Assembly (NCBI GenBank): GCA_028821605.1
Contig: JAPPFM010000053.1
Location: 1-64,000 of the forward strand
Origin: Candidatus Poribacteria bacterium
GTDB lineage: Bacteria > Poribacteria > WGA-4E > WGA-3G
Reading direction: 5' to 3'
DNA: 64,000 nt
Part shown: piece after piece, positions 17,806-25,067 of the stretch
How the letters are laid out: every line of letters starts with the position of its first letter
How positions within the stretch are numbered: position 1 is the stretch's first letter
The notes under the pieces: generated by a model
Told to the model about the DNA's origin: nothing
What the model saw: only the letters and a program-made list of their open reading frames with translations
The model's database searches: none
Translations under genes and position numbers: made by a program

Positions 17806-19251
17806 ATGCTAAAAAAAATAACGCTGTTTAGCAGATCTCACTGTTACGTCTCTATTGTGCTGCTTTTTGGACTGATACTCGGACTCGGTTGTGACAATCA
17901 GTATCACGATGACCGCCTGAAGATGCAGGTACAGCAGTTAGACAGCGACCTCAAAGACCGTTGGTCCACGAGTGGTGTTGTTGTTTTAAATACCACACCG
18001 AATGGACCCGCAGATAAAGCACAACTTGAGACTGGCGAACTCATCTCTTATGTCATTGCTGAGTATCCTGTCCGAAGTGCTGCGGACTTTAAAAGCGCGA
18101 TGAAGAAGGCACTTGATGAGGATAATAACTTCATTCTCTATTTGAAAGACAAGCCGCCGCTCCGTATTGCTCTCCGAAGACAAGGAGATAAGGTAGGACT
18201 GAGCGTTGAAGGAAACGGCACCGTGCGCGTAAAAGAGATTCAGCGCGGCACCCCCGCAGCAAATACTGATATTCAGGTAGGGAACATTGTTGAGAAGATT
18301 GTTGATGAGCGCAAAATTTACAGCCTTGATGACTATAAGAAGATACTCGAGAAACTCTCTGAAAAGCAGGTTACCTTCCGAACCTCTGAATTGATAGGCG
18401 TGAAAATTGCCGCTGTGACCGCACTTGGCGATTTAGGCGATATCCGTGCAATTGAGCCACTTGTGGACCTCTTCAAGAATAGCCCGGAGTTCTCGCTCCG
18501 AAAGGCATCAATTAGTAGTCTTCAACGCCTTGTAGAATTGAGTGTCCTAAATGATCTCTTCCAACAGTTTCAAAGTGCTAATGTAGATCAACTTCCAACC
18601 GATAGCCTTCAGGCTCAGCAGTTGGAATCCGCTGCGATTCTCGGTTTGCTGACTGTGGATAGAATTGAGAATACCGCTACTCTCAAAGCCCCTTTCGGGA
18701 CGCAGTTCAGACACAGATCCGAGGCACTCTATCAGAAAATTAACGAAGGGCAACTCGTTGAACTTGCCCAAGAGTATATCCAGATTTCAGTAGAACCGGA
18801 ACAGGAGATTCGACGCGCTTGCCTCTCGATGCTCGGTGTTCTTAAACCGGTTTCTGCTATTGATGCTCTCATCGCTGTCCTTGAAAACCCGACAGAAATT
18901 CCTGGTATTCGCTTCCAAGCAGGGCTGGCACTCAGCCAGATCGGTCAACCTGCTGTTGATGCTCTCATCGCTGCGTTTGAAAAAGGAGATGCAAGCACGA
19001 AAGATATCGCTGCTTCTGCACTCGGTGGCATTGGAGGAGCGAAGGCGCGAGATCGGTTGATTAATGCGCTGGAACGCAGCAGTGAACCCGCGATTCAACT
19101 CACGCTTGTTGATGCGATTGCTAAAATTGGCGATGCACCTTCCATCCAGGCATTGGAACGCCAACGCCAACAATACCAGCAGGATGATGACAGTGGGATA
19201 CGCATCTTTTTAGACGAGGTTTTCAAAAGCTTGGACAACGGATCAATGTAA
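17806..19251 (+). CDS. PDZ- and HEAT-repeat lipoprotein
   Basis: 481 residues. The lipoprotein signal ends in LILGLGC. Two PDZ-like domains follow (about 40-125 with GVVVLNTTPNGPADKAQLETG, and about 130-195 with VRVKEIQRGTPAANTDIQVGN), then HEAT repeats to the end (AAVTALGDLGDIRAIEPLVDL, LALSQIGQPAVDALIAAF, SALGGIGGAKARDRLINAL). There is no protease domain, so it probably acts as an envelope scaffold or sensor. It shares its HEAT type with the 16743 gene and may have arisen with it by duplication. Confidence 0.88.
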   Translation: MLKKITLFSRSHCYVSIVLLFGLILGLGCDNQYHDDRLKMQVQQLDSDLKDRWSTSGVVVLNTTPNGPADKAQLETGELISYVIAEYPVRSAADFKSAMKKALDEDNNFILYLKDKPPLRIALRRQGDKVGLSVEGNGTVRVKEIQRGTPAANTDIQVGNIVEKIVDERKIYSLDDYKKILEKLSEKQVTFRTSELIGVKIAAVTALGDLGDIRAIEPLVDLFKNSPEFSLRKASISSLQRLVELSVLNDLFQQFQSANVDQLPTDSLQAQQLESAAILGLLTVDRIENTATLKAPFGTQFRHRSEALYQKINEGQLVELAQEYIQISVEPEQEIRRACLSMLGVLKPVSAIDALIAVLENPTEIPGIRFQAGLALSQIGQPAVDALIAAFEKGDASTKDIAASALGGIGGAKARDRLINALERSSEPAIQLTLVDAIAKIGDAPSIQALERQRQQYQQDDDSGIRIFLDEVFKSLDNGSM

Positions 19252-19259
19252 GTAGTTGA

Positions 19260-20099
19260 ATGAAAATTGGACTGATTTCAGACCTGCATACAGATGTTAC
19301 GCCCTTGAACAAGCAGCTCGTGCCACATCTCATCGATGCTGTGAGGGCAGCAGAACTTGACGTTTTAGTGATGGCAGGCGATCTCGCACGGCACTTAGTC
19401 CAACTTTCTGAAACGCTCAATGCCTTTCAACTCGCAGATCTGGCGTGTGAGAAATTGTTCGTTCCCGGTAACCATGACATCTGGGCAATTGAGACTCCTA
19501 ATGTCACAAGCGAACAGAAATGCCGTATCATTTCGGAACTCTGCCGTGAGTGCGGTTTTCATCCACTCATGGATGTACCCTTCATCAAGGGGAGGGTAGG
19601 TTTCTGTGGGACTATCGGTTGGTACGATTATAGTTTCGCACCGGAAGGTTATGACTTTTCCGATGCGCAGTATGCCGAAAAAAAGTTGATGGGTGCAGTT
19701 TGGAACGATAAACGATATGCCAAGTGGGCGGACACTGATCGCGCTGTTGCTCGGCGTTTTGAAGCGGAGCTTGAGACGCAGATTGCTTCCGTCCGAAACG
19801 ATGTATCACGTATAATTGTGGTCACACATCATGTTCCGTTTCGAGCGTGTATCCGATACCGCGGCGAATTACCATGGGATTTCTTTCGTGCCTTTATGGG
19901 TAGCAAACGTCTCGGTACACAATGCTTGCAGGAGCCGCTTGTCACACATGCCCTATTTGGACATACACATCAAGCACTTGATATGCAAGTCCGTAGTGTC
20001 CGGGCTATCTCTGCTCCTATCGGTTATCTGCACGAAGAACCTACCATGGGATTGCGGGCGTATGCAGCACAATGTTTGGCTTGTTTTGAAGTTTCTTAA
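19260..20099 (+). CDS. Calcineurin-like metallophosphoesterase
   Basis: 279 residues carrying all the metal-binding blocks of the calcineurin-like fold in order: SDLHTD (D-x-H), MAGDLARH (GD), GNHDIW (GNHD), VTHHVPF (H) and FGHTHQ (GHxH). It starts 8 bases after the preceding gene and is likely cotranscribed with it. Members hydrolyse phosphomonoesters or diesters, often of nucleotides; the substrate cannot be told. No signal peptide, so cytosolic. Confidence 0.9.
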   Translation: MKIGLISDLHTDVTPLNKQLVPHLIDAVRAAELDVLVMAGDLARHLVQLSETLNAFQLADLACEKLFVPGNHDIWAIETPNVTSEQKCRIISELCRECGFHPLMDVPFIKGRVGFCGTIGWYDYSFAPEGYDFSDAQYAEKKLMGAVWNDKRYAKWADTDRAVARRFEAELETQIASVRNDVSRIIVVTHHVPFRACIRYRGELPWDFFRAFMGSKRLGTQCLQEPLVTHALFGHTHQALDMQVRSVRAISAPIGYLHEEPTMGLRAYAAQCLACFEVS

Positions 20100-20170
20100 T
20101 AGGTTGCCAGGCGTTAGTTCAACAAGTATTTTTAACATAACAATGGTCAGCGAAATATCAAGGAAAGGAA

Positions 20171-20536
20171 ATGACTATGGAAGTAACATTAACCAATAGT
20201 AACGATGCCGGTGCGCTTGAATTTCCGTGGGGGGCAATTAAATGGCTCTGTAACGATCAGATTGACCCAGAGGCTGAAATGACATTCGGAGTCGTCTACA
20301 TTAACGCTGGTGAAGGCAATCCTACCCACTACCACCCTAACTGTGAAGAACTTATTTATGTCCTCTCCGGTGAATGCGACCATAAATTGGGTGATGAGGT
20401 TATCCCGCTCAGACCAGGAATGATGTTGCGTATTCCGCGCAATATCAAACATAACGCCGTCAACACCGGCTGGCAACCTGTAACCATGATTATCTGTTAT
20501 TCGGATGCTGACCGACAAACTGTCTTTGAAGAGTAA
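20171..20536 (+). CDS. Single-domain cupin protein
   Basis: 121 residues forming one small beta-barrel. Cupin motif 1 reads THYHPNCEELIYVLSGE (two His, one Glu metal ligands) and motif 2 PGMMLRIPRNIKHNAVN (third His). AAGGAAAGG precedes the ATG. Cupins of this size bind sugars, amino acids or small acids, or act as isomerases or sensors; the substrate is unknown. Confidence 0.88.
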   Translation: MTMEVTLTNSNDAGALEFPWGAIKWLCNDQIDPEAEMTFGVVYINAGEGNPTHYHPNCEELIYVLSGECDHKLGDEVIPLRPGMMLRIPRNIKHNAVNTGWQPVTMIICYSDADRQTVFEE

Positions 20537-20555
20537 AATTCAAACTACGTCATTG

Positions 20556-20688
20556 AACCGCAAGGTATAACTAAAAAATGTCCAAAGCACGTAGCTCGTA
20601 ATCAAATGGAGAGCGGATGCGGGAAAAGAACGTCAAAGTTCCAACCCGCTCCGTTTAACCGCAAGGTATAATTAAAAAATGTCCAAAG
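20556..20688 (+). repeat. Direct repeat duplicating the trpF start region
   Basis: A 32-base unit at 20556-20587 recurs at 20657-20688 with one change. Each contains the leader GCAAGGTATAA and the codons ATG TCC AAA. The second copy is the real trpF start (20679); the first opens a seven-codon frame (MSKARSS, 20578-20601). Confidence 0.8.
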
Positions 20689-21368
20689 AATCCCGCTGCA
20701 GTGTTAAAATCTGTGGCATTACCTCTATTCATGATGCGCAGCTTGCCGCTGATGCAGGGGCAGATTACATCGGCGTATTGGTTGATGTGGCTGTGTCCGA
20801 GCGAACGCGATCCGCTACCCAAGCCGTTGAAATTGCAAGCGCAAGCCCTATCCCTACCGTTCTTCTATTATATAATCGCACGACATCCGATATCAAGGAA
20901 GTGGTATCGCAAACTCACCCATTTGCGGTGCAACTTCTTGGACAAGAATCGCCGCAACAGGTTGAAGCACTTAAACGCACCGTGGCGTGTCAACTCTGGA
21001 AGTCGATCTACTTACCCGCGGGAAGCCCAGAAGGTGTTGATATGCCTGCTGTCCGAAAAGAGATGAAAGCCTACCGAGATGCAGGTGCGGATTTTCTCCT
21101 GTTTGATAGCGTGGATATGAGTCTTGAGAAACCGAGATACGGTGGTACAGGAAAAACCTGCGATTGGAATGTTGCCGCCGAGCTTATCACAGACAGTCCA
21201 TTACCTGTATTCTTTGCGGGCGGAATCCGTCCGGAAAATGTCAAGGCTGCTATTGAGACGATCCGTCCCCACGGTATTGATCTCTGTTCTGGTGTTGAGG
21301 CATCGAAAGGTATCAAAGATCCGAGTAAACTGGAACGCCTTATAGAACAAATTGAGCAAGTTGATTAA
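20679..21368 (+). CDS. trpF: Phosphoribosylanthranilate isomerase
   Basis: A 229-residue TIM barrel with the family's VKICGI near the N terminus (catalytic Cys), DAGADYIGVL, the phosphate-binding FAGGIRPENVKAAI and the final DLCSGVEASKGIKDPSKL. The catalytic Asp is in LLFDSVD. It converts N-(5-phosphoribosyl)anthranilate to CdRP in tryptophan synthesis. It stands apart from other trp genes. A 101-base duplication of its leader precedes it. Confidence 0.93.
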   Translation: MSKESRCSVKICGITSIHDAQLAADAGADYIGVLVDVAVSERTRSATQAVEIASASPIPTVLLLYNRTTSDIKEVVSQTHPFAVQLLGQESPQQVEALKRTVACQLWKSIYLPAGSPEGVDMPAVRKEMKAYRDAGADFLLFDSVDMSLEKPRYGGTGKTCDWNVAAELITDSPLPVFFAGGIRPENVKAAIETIRPHGIDLCSGVEASKGIKDPSKLERLIEQIEQVD

Positions 21369-21373
21369 AAAAT

Positions 21374-21512
21374 AGCTGTCAGCAATCAGTCTATCGGTTA
21401 AGGGGTTTTTCGGTAATACGCCACCGCGCTTTGGAATATTCCACACGGGGATTGATTGTTACCAACTCGCCTCTTAACTCTCACTGCGAAACAAACTGAT
21501 AACCGACAACCA
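21374..21512. repeat. Inverted-arm repeat, family B
   Basis: AGCTGTCAGCAATCAGTC... at 21374-21400 and AACTGATAACCGACAACC at 21494-21511 are imperfect inverted arms around about 90 non-coding bases. Related arms recur at 29349, 30579, 46611, 57998 and 59510. The stretch carries no gene. Confidence 0.5.
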
Positions 21513-21529
21513 TTAACAAGGAGATTAGC

Positions 21530-22282
21530 ATGAATAACCTTCTCGCATGTCCTGCACAGATTTTCAACAACCTTTTTAAATTAACTGTTATCTTAATGAT
21601 TTGTATGATGTCTTTTGTTAGTTTTTCTACTGCCTTCGCCGATGCGCATGAAATGGAAGGTGAAGAGGCAGAAGAGAAACCGATGGAAGAAAAACCAAAG
21701 ATTACCGGATGGTTTCAGATTGATGTCGATAGTTTAGGCACCTATTTTTTAGTTGGTGCAAGTCATCCGCTCAGTGGTGGCATTTCATTTGATTCTAATA
21801 TCTATGTGAACGATCATTTGGGCGAATTTGACATGGGCATTACATTCCCTGTTATCGCGAATGATAGCATGGCATTGCTGCTAACACCGATGCTCGGCGT
21901 TGGGTTCGAGTATACCACTCCAGACGGTCCCTATGCTTTATACCCGCAAATCTTTGCTATCCTACCCGCTGGTAAAATCTTCGGTTTCCACTGGACAATC
22001 AGCACGGTCAAGACCATATTTGATAGTGAAAGTCTGAATGAAGTCTACAACCGAACTTACCTTACGTATGCCTTAAACGAAACTGTCGCGGTGGGTCCAC
22101 AGTTTGAAACAGTGCTGGGTCTTGGTGATGGTGGTGGGTTGTGGGCAATGAATTTCGGAGGGCGTTTGAACCTCGGTTATGGCGAGAACAACACACTCGG
22201 CATATATGTCGGGTACGAAACAAAAAAGGAGGAAGGTGAAACCGGACTTACCGGTAGAATGAATTTTACGCGTAGATGGTAA
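21530..22282 (+). CDS. Predicted outer-membrane beta-barrel protein
   Basis: 250 residues. A long signal peptide ends at ...FADAHE, followed by an acidic, Glu-rich linker, then alternating beta strands: WFQIDVDSLGTYFLVGASH, DMGITFPVI, LGVGFEYTTPDGPYAL, GPQFETVLGLGDGGG, LGYGENNTLGIYVGYETK and a final aromatic residue (Trp) as in outer-membrane barrels. It is a clear paralogue of the protein at 29853, sharing DADAHE-like linker, DSLGT, TPDGP/DPNGP, YGENNTLG and the GxTGRMxFxRxW end. I do not recognise a named family; a porin-like role is inferred. AAGGAG precedes the start and a terminator follows. Confidence 0.75.
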   Translation: MNNLLACPAQIFNNLFKLTVILMICMMSFVSFSTAFADAHEMEGEEAEEKPMEEKPKITGWFQIDVDSLGTYFLVGASHPLSGGISFDSNIYVNDHLGEFDMGITFPVIANDSMALLLTPMLGVGFEYTTPDGPYALYPQIFAILPAGKIFGFHWTISTVKTIFDSESLNEVYNRTYLTYALNETVAVGPQFETVLGLGDGGGLWAMNFGGRLNLGYGENNTLGIYVGYETKKEEGETGLTGRMNFTRRW

Positions 22283-22381
22283 CATATTATTATTTTTCCC
22301 ATCCTCAAGATTCGTGATCAAAGAATTATTTCTGAGAACGTGAATTCAGAGTGGAAAGAGTGGATTTGATGTAAAAAAGAG

Positions 22382-22433
22382 AACTCCTTGTGGCAAAGGT
22401 TCGCTTGCCTTATTATGCTACAAGGAGTTTTTT
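22382..22433 (+). terminator. Intrinsic terminator after the barrel gene
   Basis: AACTCCTTGT (22382-22391) pairs with ACAAGGAGTT (22420-22429), followed by a T-run to 22433. A smaller GGCAA/TTGCC hairpin can form inside. Most of the remaining gap from 22283 to 22742 is AT-rich and non-coding, apart from the epimerase remnant below. Confidence 0.75.
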
Positions 22434-22569
22434 GCTGCTGTAAAATCCGTATCGGAGATCCTTCTACAGTCGTAAATCATTGCCTAATAAAATATTTTTT
22501 TCACGTGATGTAAGGTTTTGGGAAAAAAATGTGTCTTTAATATTAATATTGTCATGATATAATTGTTCG

Positions 22570-22692
22570 GTCGAACATGAAGGCTTTGACGCTTTCTTTA
22601 TTGCAGGAGACCATGAACAGAAAGAAATTAACCTCTCAAAAGCAAAACGACTGCTCGGTTGGGAACCGTTGACGCATACTTTGGTGTTGTAA
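22570..22692 (+). pseudogene. 3' remnant of an NAD-dependent epimerase/dehydratase gene
   Basis: An open stretch without start codon reads GFDAFFIAGDHEQKEINLSK then AKRLLGWEPL and ends in TAA. That is the usual C-terminal sequence of extended short-chain (NAD-dependent epimerase) sugar dehydrogenases, where the LGWxP motif is diagnostic. Nothing upstream encodes the Rossmann domain, so this is a gene fragment left by deletion or insertion. Confidence 0.6.
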
Positions 22693-22742
22693 AAGGTTCC
22701 TATTACAAATACGATTTATAAAACCCCTCCAGGAGATAATTT

Positions 22743-24950
22743 ATGAAGAAAGTTTTTAAGAAAAACCTCCTTTTCAGTAGTTTCGTTGTTCTTATAGGAT
22801 TAGGATTCACAGCAATGAGTTACGGCGCAGCGGTCGTCTCTGTAACGCCCGATCAAATTTCATCGCCAGCAGTCGGAGAACAGCTGGAGTTCAGCATTGA
22901 AATAACAGGGGCAACAGATGTTGTCGGTTATAAAATGATGATTGGTTTCGATCCGACTGCACTCCGCTACATTGATAGTACAAATGGGGATTACCTCCCC
23001 ACGGGGACGTTTGTATCCTCAATAGTTCCCTCCGCGAACGGGGTCTCCGTCGCAGCGACTACCCCGACAGGTGTTGCCTCATTGGAAAACGGCACGCTTA
23101 CGACTGTGAAGTTTGAGGTTGTGGCAGTAAAGTCTTCTACTATTCAGTTAGTCGATGTGACGCTCTTTAATAGTGCAGCGATGCCGCTGCCTGTCATGAC
23201 TGTAGATGGAATGGTCGTGGCAACGCTTTTACTTGCAGTGGATGTCAATCAAGATGGAACGGTAAATATCGTTGATTTGACGCTGGTGGCTCAGAATTTA
23301 GGGACATCCGCGACAGCTAACCCGCGCACTGATGTCAATGGAGACGGAAACGTTAATATTTTAGACATGGTGCTTGTTTCACAAAATTTTGGTGAAGTAA
23401 TACCACCTACTGAGTCTGTTGTTCCTACACTTATTGTGCCACCAAATATTGCGTTAGATGCCGTTGCTACAGCTGAAGAAGCAAGCACTGCTGCCCCTCA
23501 AACCGGCATAGTGCCTCGGGTCCCCAGTCCAGTTGTAGTCAATCCATGGGACGTTGAATTTAATCCTCCCAACAGTGCTGCGTTTGACGATGTTTTCTTT
23601 CAGGCACATGGGACGAACCCGTTTATTGATACGGAAGATGATGCTTTTTCGACGTTTGGCATGGATGTAGATACCGCGTCCTATGCCATCACGCGCCGTT
23701 ATCTCCGAGACGGACACCTGCCGCCTCCAGAGGCAGTACGCGTTGAGGAATTTGTTAACGCGTTTGATTACGATTATACACCCCCGTCTGATGAAACATT
23801 TGCTATCCATCTTGAAGGCGCGCCCTCCAAATTTGGCGAGGGCAAACGGCTGCAATTGTTGCGAATCGGCATTCAAGGGGACATTGTCCCGGACAGAGAC
23901 CGGAAAGACGCGAAGCTGACGTTTGTGATTGATGTCTCTGGTTCAATGAATAGAGAAAACCGATTAGAGTTGGTGAAACGTGCCTTGACACTCCTTGTTG
24001 ACCAACTTCGTCCGACAGACGAGATCGGCATCGTTATTTACGGTTCTACTGCCCAAGTCGTGCTGCCACATACGCGAAATGTTAACCGCGAGCACATCTT
24101 AGCGGCAATCCGTTCGCTTTCGCCCGGCGGCGCAACGAATGCGGAGGAAGGATTACGGATGGGATACGAACTTGCCCTCCAGAATCTCGGACCCGATTAT
24201 ATCAACCGTGTAATTCTCTGCTCGGATGGTGTTGCGAATGTCGGACAGACGGGACCAGATGCGATTCTTACAGAAATTGGGAACTATGTCAAGGATGGCA
24301 TTCTGCTAACGACAGTCGGGTTCGGCATGGGCAATTACAACGATACTCTCATGGAGCAACTTGCAAACAAGGGCAACGGAAGTTACGCCTATGTGGATAC
24401 CCTCAAAGAGGCAGAGCGTATCTTTGTGGAGAATTTGACCGGCACGTTGCAAGTCATCGCAAAAGATTCCAAGGTCCAGGTTGAATTCAATCCGCAGACA
24501 GTCAGTCGATTTCGTCTTCTCGGCTATGAGAACCGCCGCCTTGCACAAGAGGACTTCCGCGATGACGATGTTGATGCAGGCGAAATTGGTTCAGGACACA
24601 GTGTCACCGCGCTCTATGAGATTAAACTTCATGAAGAAGAAGTTGTCGGCAAACTCGCGACCGTCTTCATCCGTCACGAAGACCCGGACACTGGTAATGT
24701 TACGGAAGTCAGTCAGGATATCTTTGCTGACGAACTTAAAGGGACATTTGAAGAAGCATCCACTTCATTTCAACTTGCTGCCACTGTCGCGGAATTCGCA
24801 GAAATCCTTCGCGGCAGCTACTGGGCACTACAAGGCAGCTTGAACACTGTAGAACAGACGCTTGAAGGTATTTTTCCTTCGCTACATCAACGCACAGAGC
24901 AGCAAGATGAACTCATAACGCTTGTGCGTCAGACAATCCGCTTTCAATAG
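22743..24950 (+). CDS. Secreted cohesin-dockerin-von Willebrand factor A (YfbK-like) protein
   Basis: 735 residues. Signal peptide (1-29); cohesin-like domain (about 30-165, VSVTPDQISSPAVGEQLEF); two type I dockerin calcium loops (DVNQDGTVNIVDLTLVAQNL and DVNGDGNVNILDMVLVSQNF, about 166-220); a linker; the YfbK N-terminal region (FGMDVDTASYAITRRYLRDG); a VWA domain with an intact MIDAS (DVSGSMN, then T and D residues in TNAEEGL and LCSDGVANVG); and a DUF3520-like C terminus. Cohesin and dockerin bind one another in cellulosome-like assemblies, and VWA binds protein via a metal. The combination suggests a surface adhesion or assembly protein. AGGAG precedes the start. Confidence 0.88.
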   Translation: MKKVFKKNLLFSSFVVLIGLGFTAMSYGAAVVSVTPDQISSPAVGEQLEFSIEITGATDVVGYKMMIGFDPTALRYIDSTNGDYLPTGTFVSSIVPSANGVSVAATTPTGVASLENGTLTTVKFEVVAVKSSTIQLVDVTLFNSAAMPLPVMTVDGMVVATLLLAVDVNQDGTVNIVDLTLVAQNLGTSATANPRTDVNGDGNVNILDMVLVSQNFGEVIPPTESVVPTLIVPPNIALDAVATAEEASTAAPQTGIVPRVPSPVVVNPWDVEFNPPNSAAFDDVFFQAHGTNPFIDTEDDAFSTFGMDVDTASYAITRRYLRDGHLPPPEAVRVEEFVNAFDYDYTPPSDETFAIHLEGAPSKFGEGKRLQLLRIGIQGDIVPDRDRKDAKLTFVIDVSGSMNRENRLELVKRALTLLVDQLRPTDEIGIVIYGSTAQVVLPHTRNVNREHILAAIRSLSPGGATNAEEGLRMGYELALQNLGPDYINRVILCSDGVANVGQTGPDAILTEIGNYVKDGILLTTVGFGMGNYNDTLMEQLANKGNGSYAYVDTLKEAERIFVENLTGTLQVIAKDSKVQVEFNPQTVSRFRLLGYENRRLAQEDFRDDDVDAGEIGSGHSVTALYEIKLHEEEVVGKLATVFIRHEDPDTGNVTEVSQDIFADELKGTFEEASTSFQLAATVAEFAEILRGSYWALQGSLNTVEQTLEGIFPSLHQRTEQQDELITLVRQTIRFQ

Positions 24951-25067
24951 ATCGAACTCACGTTAAACAATAATTAAACTTTGGACAATTTTTAAGAATT
25001 CTCATGCTTAGGTCGAGACTGATAGAAATACCTGAGTCCTCAAACTTCAAAAAGAGGAAAACCATTT

